64,000 bases of DNA from Setomelanomma holmii (Eukaryota; Ascomycota; Dothideomycetes; Pleosporales; Phaeosphaeriaceae). Made by a program: the position numbers and the translations under genes. Within the stretch, counting starts at the first letter, position 1, and each line of letters starts with the position of its first letter. The DNA is taken from positions 124,001-188,000 of the forward strand of contig ML978200.1 of NCBI GenBank assembly GCA_010015745.1. Direction: 5' to 3'. Below, one piece after another: positions 12,483 to 22,907 of the stretch. The notes under the pieces were generated by a model. The model was not told the origin of the DNA. It saw only the letters and a program-made list of their open reading frames with translations, and searched no databases.

Positions 12483-13166
12483 ATGGTCACCGACCCTCAC
12501 TTCTGGAAGCGCTTCAGCGTCGCCGTCCACGAAGACGAAGCAGCCAAGAAAGAGATGGCAGGCCGACCGGATCTCAAGCATTCGTACGTCCCATCTTCTG
12601 TTTCCAGCACCATCTCCTCGCCTTCTGTTTTATCGCCCATCGATTTGTCTCTTGTTTCTGCGCCTGCGTCTGCTGTTCTGCCGCCACCGTCGCGGAGAAG
12701 GGAGATTTGGGAACGGGATAGTTGGGGACCACCTGCAATACAAACACAGAGCGAGAAGACGGGCGAGACGGAGAGGGTGATGGAGAGGGCACAACGACCC
12801 AAACGCCAGCCATCCAAACTGCAAAAATCACACTCGACACGCTCAACGGCTCGGTTGTTACCACAACAACCTCCGCCCGCACCCGCAATCGAAGAAAAAT
12901 ACCTTCCGCCCTCACCCTCCCACTGCCATCGCCGGCCCTCTTTCCGCTGCCCCAGCTCTCTCTCTCTATCCGGCCGCCCACGGCATTTCATAACCTGGAC
13001 GACCATCACGGCTAACCCTGACCACAGGGCGAGTTGGCTCGAGAGCCAGAAGAAGAAGTCGCGCCAGCGGACGTGGATTTGCTGGTGTTTTTGGTTGGGG
13101 ATTGGGGTGCTGGTGGCGGGCGTGGTGGCTGCGGTGTTGGTGTTAAGGACGCATCATGTTTTTTGA
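12483..13166 (+). CDS. small tail-anchored membrane protein, unknown function
   Basis: Best model: exon 1 12483..12583 and exon 2 13028..13166 with a 444-bp intron (GTACGT donor; CTAAC branch point and CCACAG acceptor). The product is 79 aa. It starts MVTDPHFWKRFSVAVHEDEA, followed by a basic stretch QKKKSRQR (41-48) and a single C-terminal hydrophobic helix at about 50-73, so it looks tail-anchored in an internal membrane. The start context CACCATGG is near-ideal. The MVxDPHFWKRFS opening recurs in small fungal proteins I remember as uncharacterised. The intron is oddly long for this window, is a multiple of three and has no in-frame stop, so an unspliced 227-aa product with a Ser/Pro-rich middle is also possible. 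Confidence 0.75.
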   Translation: MVTDPHFWKRFSVAVHEDEAAKKEMAGRPDLKHSYVPSSVSSTISSPSVLSPIDLSLVSAPASAVLPPPSRRREIWERDSWGPPAIQTQSEKTGETERVMERAQRPKRQPSKLQKSHSTRSTARLLPQQPPPAPAIEEKYLPPSPSHCHRRPSFRCPSSLSLSGRPRHFITWTTITANPDHRASWLESQKKKSRQRTWICWCFWLGIGVLVAGVVAAVLVLRTHHVF

Positions 13167-13709
13167 TGGTTGGGAAGGGAACTTGGGTGGGAATGGAGGG
13201 AGGAGGGAGAGAGGATGGATGAGATGGAGGAGCATATGCATGGATGGCGTTATGAGGCTGCGTTTGGGCTTGGGTCATGGAGTGTGAGAAGCATCAGCGA
13301 TGCGTGTTTACTTTCGTTTCGATGATACCAGGCCGCTACTGCTGGCCCCAATAAAGTTTTGCTTCACTTTCAACAAATTGTCCAGTTCGTGCGATGTTAT
13401 GCGACAATAGTGCACAATTGGGTATATGCTTTTGCAGTCTACCTAAGAACTCGTCAGCGAGTTTATTGCTAGCCAAATATGAAAGAATGTGGTACCGTGA
13501 ACGCCTAGCTCTTTCCCTAAAGCTTCAAACAGGTCCCGCGATATATTGACGGACCTCAATGCGCGCACACGGTGAGGCTGTGAGTGATGATCGGCTCTGC
13601 AGCGCTCTCGCGCAAGCAATGTCTGGCCTGTATCCTCCAACTGCCGCTGCGCGCCACAGCCCCACCAAGGTTCAGCGCTCTCCCAGAAGTTTCTTCCTCA
13701 CAGCATCCC
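13167..13709. other. convergent 3' intergenic region
   Basis: 540 bp between the 3' ends of the tail-anchored protein gene (+) and U2AF35 (-). It presumably holds both 3' untranslated regions. No gene seen. Confidence 0.55.
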
Positions 13710-14406
13710 CTAGAACCTTTTCGCCGCCGCGGGCGGAGTCGGACTCCTGCTCATACTCCTCTCATCGCGACCTCTCTCCTTGAGCCACTTGCGCGTGCAC
13801 ATATCCAGCTCGCGATCCAATTCCGCGCTCGGTTCCTTGCGATGTATGAAGTTGCAGAACCCGCCGCGAACACAGCCCTCGCCACTATTCAGCCGACAAC
13901 AGGCTTCGCGAAAGTCGGTGACGGGCGATAATTCGCAGTATATCGGGCGGCCGGCGTACCAGCGCGAGTTGAGGGCGTCGCAGGCTTTTTGGCTGTCTTC
14001 TTCGTACTTGAAGCGCACGTAGACGTTGCCGATGAGATCTGTGTGAATGGCGTTAGCTTTGGCTTCGATGAAGTGCGAGCGCACGCGCGCGAGGGGCATA
14101 CATACGATCGTTATTGTTGTCGCATACTACCAGCTCCTCCACGAGTCCGTACTGACATAGCTCACACCAGATGTCCTCGTAAAATGCATCGAAATGCATC
14201 TGCATCTGCTGCGGGTTCATCTTGTTCTTTGGGTCATACGCTGGGTTCTGGTAGAGGTTGGGCAGCAGGATGGTCTGGCTGTAGGATGGCTTGACGTGTT
14301 TGCGCGAACAGCGGTCTCCGTGACGGCACGCGCCGATTTTGTAGTAGAAGGAGCAGTTGACTTTGTCTTGCTCCGTTCCGAAGATGGAAGCGAGGTAGTT
14401 GGCCAT
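13710..14406 (-). CDS. U2 snRNP auxiliary factor small subunit (U2AF35)
   Basis: Two exons (14406..14106 and 14038..13710) around a 66-bp intron with GTATGT donor, GCTAAC branch point and CACAG acceptor. The product is 209 aa, close to the fission-yeast protein. It is the nuclear splicing factor that contacts the AG of the 3' splice site as a heterodimer with the large U2AF subunit. Domain order: CCCH zinc finger 1 (Cys18, Cys27, Cys33, His37), an atypical RNA-recognition (UHM) domain from about 42 to 142 containing DHLIGNVYVRFKYEEDSQK, and CCCH finger 2 (Cys148, Cys156, Cys162, His166). The C-terminal tail is short and basic, with an RS-like MSRSPTPP instead of the long RS domain of animals. 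Confidence 0.96.
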
Positions 14407-14974
14407 GGTTGCGGTCGTGTGATCGATAGGCGTGGGGCTTCCGTGTGTAAATGCTTCGCAGATGTAGTGGGAGGGGTAAGAGAGATGAGCGCAGGGTATT
14501 TATGGGGTGGCGGACGTCGTGGTCGTGAGATCGCAGGGACAGGAAAAGTCGCGATGCTGTCGCGAAGCTGAGCAAGCTAAGTTACGCTAGCGTGGAGCGT
14601 TAGTCATGCGCCAAGGAAGATTCGAGATCCCGCCTCAGGTTGCCGTCTTCTTTCACCCACTAAACACTGAATCAATGTCGCTAAGCTACACATTGGACGC
14701 AAAGGGAGGTACGATTTTACTGATGTAATCACGCGAGGACCGCCCGTTGCGTCTCATTCCTTCCGCAAAGGGCGATCTTATATGGATTTAAACGACACCC
14801 GCATCAACTAAGAAGCACTTGCAAGGACATGATCAAAAAAACTGCGGGATGTAATCAAGTTGACTGGTCTATTTGTGAAAAAAAGCTCGAAAGATACAAG
14901 GACTCCGCCTGCTATGCCAAGAGATGATCGCGCCACATTGTCACCAAATTCCACCCCGAAGGTATTCGCCACAC
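14407..14974. other. intergenic, U2AF35 promoter
   Basis: Between the U2AF35 start and the 3' end of the secreted protein gene. No gene recognised in either strand. Confidence 0.55.
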
Positions 14975-15520
14975 TTAGATCAAGGGCACTTGAATATGCA
15001 CTGCGATGCCACCTCCAGGAATAATCGCCTGTCCCGTTACAGTCTGATCTGCCCTAAAACAATGATCCATGATCACTCCAGCCGTCCTGGCCAGCTCGTT
15101 GCAATTCACACTTGTTGGGCCCTTGTTTGGGTCTCCTTTGACGGAGACAATCTGTGCTCTACCCTTCTTGCATTGACTCTTCTGCGTACTGTTGACATCG
15201 CACATCTGTCCTGCTTGACCGCGGGCTGCAAGCTCGTTGATGCAGGCAATGGCGTCGTTGGCATTGGCCGCCTCTCCATCGTCGCTTTTGTTGACGCAGT
15301 TGGCAAACTCTTGGCGCTTGGACAATGGATTGCCGATTCCGCCATTGAATTTCTCGAGGACCTCTTCGGGTGTAAGGGCGGTTGAAGGGTCGGTGGTAAT
15401 GCTGTCAACCCAGTTTGCAATAGAGAAGTCAGACACGACGATGGATGGGTCGGACGTACCAGCTGGCATGGCGGTGGCGATAGCCGTGAGAGAAAGAAGA
15501 ATGGTAGTGTATTGGACCAT
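14975..15520 (-). CDS. small secreted cysteine-containing protein
   Basis: Intronless, 181 aa from the ATG at 15520. Residues 1-18 (MVQYTTILLSLTAIATAM) form a typical signal peptide. A Lys-Arg pair at 68-69 in NPLSKRQEF looks like a Kex2 processing site, leaving a mature domain of about 112 aa. That domain carries all six cysteines of the protein (75, 93, 107, 117, 140, 154), compatible with three disulfides. The layout (pre-pro-mature, even cysteines, small size) is that of extracellular fungal proteins including candidate effectors. I cannot match it to a named effector fold; Hce2/Ecp2 was considered but the spacing does not fit convincingly. In-frame codons upstream of this ATG would put a non-hydrophobic leader in front of the signal peptide, so this start is preferred. 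Confidence 0.82.
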   Translation of the reverse strand: MVQYTTILLSLTAIATAMPAGTSDPSIVVSDFSIANWVDSITTDPSTALTPEEVLEKFNGGIGNPLSKRQEFANCVNKSDDGEAANANDAIACINELAARGQAGQMCDVNSTQKSQCKKGRAQIVSVKGDPNKGPTSVNCNELARTAGVIMDHCFRADQTVTGQAIIPGGGIAVHIQVPLI

Positions 15521-17868
15521 TGTGAAGAGTTGATTATGAAAGCTTGGAGCTTTTGTAAGGAATCGTTTGATGTTGTGGTTGTGTGGTGGTGTGGTGAGTG
15601 ACTTGAGTTGTTTGACGCCTTCATCAACACGACTTGAAGATTTACCTTTATACACTGTTAGGACCTCGAGAAGGACCACGCGAGCTCTTCACACCAGAGG
15701 CAGAGCCTAGCTGAACGACTGTACGGCATCCAGCTGTGGCAAGGCACGACGATTGTGATACTATTTAGAGAGGCTCACGATAGAAGTCGCCCAGGAGGTT
15801 CGTGCTAGCATAGCACGAGCCTCAAAGTACGGATAATCTCATAGCCACAGCCTCACCTTATCGATATAGAGAGATGGACAAGAATACTGGGTGCACATTG
15901 CTACTGTTGTGGATCGTCAGCTGATACGCCCGATCCTTTTCTTCAACTGGTGCTACTAGGCAGAGTCGGGTGTAAAGGCACTGCCACATATGACAACAAC
16001 GCAAAGGTCTGTTGTCAAAGAGGCTTGGCTAACCTCAGAACTGGACTTTGGGATAGAAATCGCGCAGCACAAGAACACTGGCTGCCTTCGTCCGTAACTC
16101 ACGACATCTCTGGTAGTGCAGTGATTGTGCCGATGGCGTCTACCACGTTGCGACTAAAGAGATGAGAGTACAAAGTTTGGCAAGTCTTTCAGGAACCCTT
16201 TATGCTTTACAATCAAACACCATCGAGACCCGCAAACACAAGTGAAGAAGACCAGATCATTGTTGAGAAGCAAGAAGTGTTTGAACTACTTACGCGTCCA
16301 CTACCATGTTCATGCTTGGAACACAGACCTTTAATCTTACCCCTCATGTTTCCGTCGGAAATGTTCGTGGTCGCACTTCTAGCCTCGGAAACTTATCGAG
16401 GGCCCTCACGATGCACTGGTGAAACGCGGAACTATACTGACAGCAGAGACATCTCGGCAACGTTCGATCCTACATACTCAACATATCATTCGGGGTGAAA
16501 TGAAGGTCGCGTGCCGAGCCAGAAATTGCAAGATTCATCTCGCCAACCTGTCTGGACTTCCGAAGGTCAAATATAGCAGACTCGCCGAGCGCCTGTCAAG
16601 TTGTACAGTGCGCAGCGAAGTATTTCTGGAATCGAGCAATGCGCTCCAATCAAATCGCCTATTCTGTGAATGCTAAGCGCCCAATCACGCAAGCGGACTG
16701 TTGGCGATCTGAAACACCACGCTTTAAACACCCGCCACCCCACCACTCATTCACGGACAATATTTCCTTCTCAAAGCGCCTCGTCGACGCCCATTCACCT
16801 ATCGTCGGGTCGTGTAGGCTGCTCTCCCTCACATCGGGGAGGCTTCGCAGTGTAAATTTATGTCCGCCTTGCCATTACCGTGACGCGTCGCGCGCTTTTC
16901 GCGAATACAGCCTGCACAATGGCCTCTGACACTACAGGCAACAGGCTGTCGTTGCTTCCTGTCGCCGGCCCGCAATGTGAAGAGGGGGATCTCCAGGCCA
17001 TCTAGTCGATGCCTAGCTGCCGTTAAGTGTCGTAGATCCACGGCACATGGTAAATCTGACACTTTTACGACTCATCACCGTGTCTGAAGAAGCCGTGCGC
17101 AGCCCTATGAGCGGCCAAACGTCGGATGCTGTGAAGAGACCGTTTGTACCGGGCTGCAGGTTTGCGCGCTACGCCGCGAAGCTGCTGCGGGAGCGGAACG
17201 AGGTGCAGTACATGCTCTGGCGGCTACAGTGTAGGTCCAACGATGAAACGCAGGCTCGAGAGGAAAAATGCGGAGTCGCATGTAGTGTTGCGTTTCGACA
17301 GTCCGAGTGTCTCTTTCTCTATTGGCTCCTGTTACTTCTTTCCTTCCAGGTCTGGACATGTTGTTCAACGTACTTGGGCGTCTGTCGCACGACTATTCAC
17401 CCGCCTGATAAAGGGCCATGCGCCGCACAAATACGAATCTGTACTCATTCTGGTCGCGTCGCGTGTCTTCTTTTCGCTTCTTACCTTTTTCCTTTTTTGT
17501 TGTTGAGCGCAGGTCGCTGGATTGGATTGGAGTTCAACAAAGCGACTTGCACTGTTCTCAAGTACAGTGACATCGTCGCGCCAGGTGAAGACGAACCAGT
17601 CACGTGTGGAGTGACACTGTATACGCTCAATCAATCTTTCGGCAGGCCTGGACTCACCTTCATAACGACTTTATGGTTTTCTTCTCCGGTTCCCTTTTCT
17701 CCTCCACAAGCCACTATTCGGACACTCCGATACATACCCGCAGCATCAACTATTACGCGTCTGCACGGAGATCCACAGGCTTGTTACTCAGCTACGAACG
17801 CCCCGCAGGCCGGCACGCACCTCATTCCACCGAAAAAAATAATACAACACTCCACCATCATCGCCAGA
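15521..17868. other. 2.3 kb without a supported gene
   Basis: Separates the secreted protein gene (-) from the secreted His1-type protein gene (+), so both promoters lie here. A long stop-free stretch in frame with the right-hand gene (from about 17047) has no family resemblance and is treated as non-coding. A C/T-rich run at about 17660-17710 resembles a fungal core promoter. Confidence 0.5.
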
Positions 17869-19305
17869 ATGCCGCGCATTCTTTCCGCAGTCGTCGCGGG
17901 GTTGGCCGTCGCGCCGGTCGCGATGGGCCATACCTGGATCGAGCAGCTGCGCAACGTCAACGACAAGGGCCAATACGTTGGCGAATACGGCTACCCTCGA
18001 GGCATGGTCTCAAAAACGGATCCTGGATTCAGTGGCACTTCCATGAACTTCGAGATTCCTGCCGGCCAGGGCGGCAAGGTATTCATTGATGACAGCATTT
18101 TTCTATGCCATCCAGATCAACGAAAGCAGCAGCAATCCAAAGACAACTACCCTCGTTTAAAGGCGACTCCTGGAGGCTTCATAGCCATGCGATACATGGA
18201 GAACGGCCATGTTACGAAGCCAAATAATCAAAAGGGCAAGCCTGAAAAAGGTGGCACGATCTTTGTTTATGGCACCACTGAGCCAAAGGAAGACGAGAAG
18301 ATTGTCAATGTTCTGCAGTGGACGCAAGATGGCAAAGGTGGAGATGGCCGTGGCACACTGCTTGCCATGAACAACTTTGATGACGGCCGCTGTTTCGAAG
18401 TCAATGAGACCCCTCTCAGCCAAGAGCGCAAGCAGGCTACTCCCAACTTCGCCCTCGGCCAAGTCAGCGATGGGCCAGGCAACTACCCACTTTTCTGCGA
18501 GACCAATGTTCAGCTGCCGAAAAACACGTCGATGAGTAAACCATTGACCCTTTACTGGGTGTGGCAATGGCCCACAAAAGCCGGCAACGTCGACCCAAGC
18601 TACCCCAACGGCAAGGACGAGTACTACAGCACCTGCATCGATGTCGATGTCGCTTCCGCTGAAGCTGCCTTGGCTGCATCCGCAGAAAAAAAATTCGACC
18701 TCGGTCCCCAGCAAGACGCCATGTCCGTAGCTGTCAGAGACTTCGCATCTCGCACCGCCATCATGACCGATGCTATCAAAGGCGAGGTCGGCTCGTACTT
18801 CAGCAGCGGCAAGCAGACTCCCGCGCCATCTGCTACCAATGGTGCACCCGCTCCAAGCTCTGCGGCTCCGGCGCCCTCCTCCCAGGCTTCAGCACAGTCT
18901 TCCAAGGCCCCAGCACCATCGTCTGAGACCCCATTGCCATCCTCAAAGGCCTCAGGTCAGCCAGCAATCCCCACGATCTCGCGACGTCCCGGCGCAGCTC
19001 CCTCAGGCAAGCCAGGTAATGGTACCGGAGCAGTTGTTACAGTCACAGACACCGTCTACGTTACTGTTACCGGTGCTCCTGCCGTGCAATCATCGCCTCC
19101 TGCAGTTGTTACTTCCAAGCGCGCAGTGTCTTCCGCCAAGTCACCGTCCGGAATCACGACACGCACTTCACAAACACCACGCCAATCTGCGCAGCCATCA
19201 CAGGTCTCGCAGGCGCCGTCATCCGCCGTGCCCTCCGGGAAGCTCCCAGGCTTCAACATGGGCAACCCACACGGTGCCAAGTTCAAGCGTATGTTGAAGC
19301 AATGA
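17869..19305 (+). CDS. secreted LPMO-like protein with N-terminal histidine (DUF7492 type)
   Basis: Intronless, 478 aa. Signal peptide residues 1-20 end in ...PVAMG, so signal-peptidase cleavage would expose His21 (HTWIEQLRN) as the first residue. An N-terminal His is what a copper histidine brace needs in lytic polysaccharide monooxygenases. The folded region (about 21-290) has paired cysteines, the motif IFLCHPDQRKQ, GGFIAMRYMENGHVT and LTLYWVWQWPT. It is followed by a Ser/Pro/Ala-rich linker (about 318-370), a Thr/Val-rich stretch with VTVTDTVYVTVTG, and a basic tail. The family is known in fungi as DUF7492 and I do not know of a proven activity; oxidative wall or cuticle chemistry is an inference. 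The ATG at 17869 is the one that places the signal peptide first. No obvious GPI signal at the C-terminus. Confidence 0.87.
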   Translation: MPRILSAVVAGLAVAPVAMGHTWIEQLRNVNDKGQYVGEYGYPRGMVSKTDPGFSGTSMNFEIPAGQGGKVFIDDSIFLCHPDQRKQQQSKDNYPRLKATPGGFIAMRYMENGHVTKPNNQKGKPEKGGTIFVYGTTEPKEDEKIVNVLQWTQDGKGGDGRGTLLAMNNFDDGRCFEVNETPLSQERKQATPNFALGQVSDGPGNYPLFCETNVQLPKNTSMSKPLTLYWVWQWPTKAGNVDPSYPNGKDEYYSTCIDVDVASAEAALAASAEKKFDLGPQQDAMSVAVRDFASRTAIMTDAIKGEVGSYFSSGKQTPAPSATNGAPAPSSAAPAPSSQASAQSSKAPAPSSETPLPSSKASGQPAIPTISRRPGAAPSGKPGNGTGAVVTVTDTVYVTVTGAPAVQSSPPAVVTSKRAVSSAKSPSGITTRTSQTPRQSAQPSQVSQAPSSAVPSGKLPGFNMGNPHGAKFKRMLKQ

Positions 19306-19927
19306 ACTTTTTGCTAATGGGTTTCTTCCTTTGTTTGTCGCTGCTTAGCGTTTCTCCTTTTGTACTGCATTGCATTGCGTTGCATTTAGACTTTGCACAA
19401 TGGAGCAATCACTGGTATGATCGATATGGCAGGCCATAAGCATAAGCATAGGACGGGATTGTGAAAACTGGGTGCATACTGGACGAGACATGGGATTGGG
19501 CAACGGACTTGCATTTCAATGGGAGATACCCCTGCATACACATACCGGCGTTTATGATCTAGCATTTCTCAAGTAAATATTGACTGGAAGTCAAGGGCGG
19601 AGGCGTTGGATTGTTATTGCCGGCTTCGCGATGTCACTCATGCACCCTGGTCTGGGCTGTTGTTCTGATGCTGTGGAGTTTTGTGTTGAATACATTTATC
19701 GTTTATTCATACATAAAGTTCATGGATTGCATTCAATTGTTCTTTACCATCTTTGAAATGTCATAACATTGTGTCTACGTGATGGGCCATTTTTGGCACT
19801 AAGCTACTACAGGTTAAGCTCGTTACATCATCGCGTCGCTCGTTCCTCGGACGTGTCCTCACTCACTCTCCGCACCGCTAGCCTGTCGGGGACGTGCATT
19901 TCACATCGTCTGCGCAGGCCTTCCCCG
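19306..19927. other. convergent 3' intergenic region
   Basis: 620 bp between two convergent genes. It includes a short GCATT-type repetitive run at about 19367-19388 and a TAAGCA duplication at about 19438-19450. No gene. Confidence 0.5.
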
Positions 19928-20942
19928 CTACTTTGCTGGCCATGACTCGAGAATACGCTTAACATCAGAAAGCATGTCGATAACAGCCTCGCTTGCGTCT
20001 AACTGCTTCTGTGTAACTCGACCGCGCTTATCAACATATGGCTGTTGCTTCGCCAGATACCAATTACCGTCACCAGCGAATGCCGCAAAGCGAATACGGC
20101 AGACAGCAAATCCCTTCAGTCGCTTGATGATCTCAGCATGAGACTTGTCCAAGGCGCGGTTGTTTGGATTCCAGTTCCACCCATATATGCTACGATCGTC
20201 GGACCGAAAAGGCATAGCGACCGTCAAGGACGTGAGAAGACAGCGATTACGAGGACCAATCTTCGTGAGCCAGGCGTACGCAACCATGTGCCCGTTCAGA
20301 CCTAGAACAAAAGACTGATGAGCGAGATTCGGACAACATGCGCGGATCGCACTCCTTACCCGAGAATCGAAAGTCGTTGCCACCATAGAACGTCCCAGTG
20401 GCCTCAGCGTTGACTCGCTTGCATGTTCGTAGCAGGCGGAGGTTATGCTCGTGCTTGAAGAGCTTGCCGTACTCCTTCTTGCTGCGCCGACGCAAGCGGT
20501 GATCCTCGTATTGATCGCCCGTCTCAGCCCAGGCTTCAATCGGCTTGTCGAGGACGCAGACTTGCTTATAAATCTGGTTCCGGATTTCTCCTGGAAGCTC
20601 GAAGAAGGAGATAGTCTGAGAATGTTCCTGCCGGAGGAATTGGAAGACGTTGCCAAAGTGCGACAAGCATTTACTAACAATTGGTCGTTGATACTTCAAT
20701 TCGTTGCGGAAATAGCGAAAGCGAGAGTAGCGACGCAGGGACTTGGGGCTGTGAACAGCGTACTTGGGAGCCTCATCGAGCTCCTTCGATTCGCGCTTGG
20801 TGTTTGTGACGGACTTGATGGCCTGAGTTTTGTTGTGGATGCCATTGCTGCGGCACGAACGGCCAACCTATATTCCTGCAGTACAGGTCAGCTTTCAGAC
20901 GACCCGGAGGCGAAGCAGCGACGCTTACTCCACTGTCGACAT
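19928..20942 (-). CDS. 2EXR/F-box-like protein (ELPGEIRNQIY family)
   Basis: Proposed exons: 20942..20929, 20847..20679, 20627..20360, 20301..19928, giving 274 aa. The 51-bp intron 2 (GTTAGT...GGCAG) and the 58-bp intron 3 (GTAAGG...TCTAG) are well supported because they create continuous frames. The 14-nt first exon is tentative: another canonical acceptor upstream leads to a stop. Residues about 67-81 read SFFELPGEIRNQIYK, the hallmark of a large Dothideomycete family (2EXR-like), followed by LRLLRTCKRVNAEATGTFYGGNDF. These proteins are thought to be F-box-related, but no partner is known. The gene lies head-to-head with a decayed paralogue at 21715-22907. Confidence 0.75.
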
Positions 20943-21714
20943 GTCTGAAGATTTTGCGCGATTGAGTGGTCTTATCGGTCGGCGAGGTTGAGGGCTTGGT
21001 GTTTCGAGAGATTGAGTTGACTGACCAGTGCGCAGTAGTACAGATAATGAGTAACTGCAGATATATATACGCGACGGTCGGTAGCCTGTGCTAGTGTTGC
21101 CGGGCTAGAGCTTGTGTTGTTATATCCTTGCGGAAAATTTCTGATTCACGAATGCCAGTCATCCAGCATCCAACGAACGCCCGTGAACGCCGTCGAAAGT
21201 CTTGGCGAAAGCGACGATACTCATGCTGCCTGATCGTATACATTGCGAGGAGGTATTATATGGCGAACGGGTTTGCTGACGGGCTTGTCTATGGGCAACC
21301 GAAGCTTTGGTCGGGTCAGGTGTTTGCCTTCCATCGACTGGAAGACTCGACAATGTCCGACGTGTCTGCCATGCTCACAGCCCGCATGAGCAATCCCTTG
21401 AGAGCGAATACGGCGGAACGATGACAACAATCATTCCAGTTGCGTTTGTCAAGGCAACAATCACCGAGTTATTTGCATAAATCCGACAATCTCGAGACAA
21501 GACCCCTAAAAGCACGTCCAGCCTGTTCGGTCCGTGCCTAGCCCTGCACTCTTCCAGACTCTACAATATATAACTTCCCTTTGGCCGCGAAGCATGGAAT
21601 AATATCACCACGACGATTGCGACTCTCAATTCGACTTAAGCTGTCACCAAATTCAACTTTTGAACAACCGATCTCACGAGCGCCAAGCACTATGGCTTTC
21701 TCAACACAAGTAGA
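20943..21714. other. divergent intergenic region of the paralogue pair
   Basis: 770 bp between the intact 2EXR-like gene (-) and its degenerate partner (+). It contains a short TATATATA run near 21061. Nothing else recognised. Confidence 0.5.
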
Positions 21715-22907
21715 ATGTACTGGTCTTCCAGGAATATTGACCAGGGCAAAAGTAGCGCCAAGACCCACGAGTTCAACGAATTCACACTCGACCCCGTCGA
21801 TCCGGTTGCCGAAGTTACCGTCACTAAGGCGAAGAACAAGCGCAAACGCAAGCTCAGAAAGATCGAGCCCTTCGCCATGCACACTAAACATGAGCTTGAA
21901 CCGTATCATCACTACCCCAGAGTCTACGGCGAGGTGAATTATGCTCGAAAATTTGTACGTTACAAATCGAACGTTACCATGTCAGACCGAACTAACAATA
22001 TCAACAGCGCCAGCAAACAAAGTCCTTCGATGTTACTCCCGTAATTCGAGTCAAAATCTACCGCTATGCTCTTAAATTCGACTCGCCCCTCGAGCTTTGG
22101 GCCGAGTCCGACACCTCCAATCATACGTACTGGGTGCGTCAGGATAACAAAGATCACCTCCGAAACATCCTCAAGCGTCGTCTGCTCAATCTCTCCCTGC
22201 TCCGCACTTGTCGCAAGGTCCATGCTGAGGCATCCGAGGTATTCTATAGCGAGAATGAGTTTGGTTTCACCGGCTTGAATGGCACATGGTCGCCAACCTC
22301 TTCGTGCGGAAGCAGCACTTTCAGTACATCAAGCACCTCACAATGTGCGCGCCATTCAGTGTGGGCGGAGGTTGGCACCCATGGTCCAGTAGAAACCGTA
22401 GGTACAACGACATCGTGCCTATGCTGCCGTCACGGGCTTGGGCGGATCGCGAGTTTAGCTTTGCGGAGGCATAGAAGCATCTAGCATAGAACATGCTGCG
22501 TATAGAGCGACTGCGCAAGCTCACCTTCATCCTCCCTTGTGACCACGATTTTTGGACATTACTCGACGAACGAGGACGTTTGGGCCGAGATGAAGGACTT
22601 GTTGGACAAGAAGCCGGATCTGGAGATCGACATCTTGCGCATGGGTCAGTGAGATTATATCTTCCAAGAAGAAATGACTGATGAGGAGGCCTGGAAGGCA
22701 TTCGGATGTCGTTTCTCGTACGCTTTTGTGATCCGGGAATTGAAGAAGCTGGTCAAAAAGTGTACGGTCAAGGCTGCTTACATCGATCGCCGAGGCCGAT
22801 GGGAGATCATCGAAGATTTTTGTGAGGACGCACTTTCGCTAAAGGAGGAAGTCTATCAAAAAGAGAAGGCGATCGAGGAGGTACGGGCATCCTTCGGATA
22901 CATGTAG
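21715..22907 (+). pseudogene. decayed 2EXR/F-box-like paralogue
   Basis: Exon 1 21715..21954 and a 53-bp intron (GTACGT...CAACAG) lead into 22008 onward. This encodes RVKIYRYALKFDSPLELW, then LLRTCRKVHAEASEVFYSENEFGFTGLNG, aligned with FYGGNDF...GLNGHMVA of the neighbour. After GLNG the frame shifts: one base is missing near 22283 relative to the neighbour (GGC-ACATGG against GGG-CACATGG). Family-like sequence then continues in another frame (MVANLFVRKQHFQYIKHL), hits TAG at 22472 and TAG at 22487, resumes as MLRIERLRKLTFILP, and shifts frame again near 22570. A TGA follows at 22650, and the frame reaches 22907 as WKAFGCRFSYAFVIRELKKL. Both TAGs sit where CAG (Gln) would restore the frame. 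A functional product is unlikely. Confidence 0.8.

Noticed and set aside
17047..17868. A stop-free extension of about 270 codons in front of the secreted His-type protein, giving a 752-codon frame
   Set aside because: The signal peptide begins at 17869, the upstream part has no domain and odd composition, and a signal peptide cannot sit in the middle of the chain.
20445..20948. 167-codon plus-strand frame
   Set aside because: It lies antisense to the 2EXR-like gene and its introns and has no family resemblance.
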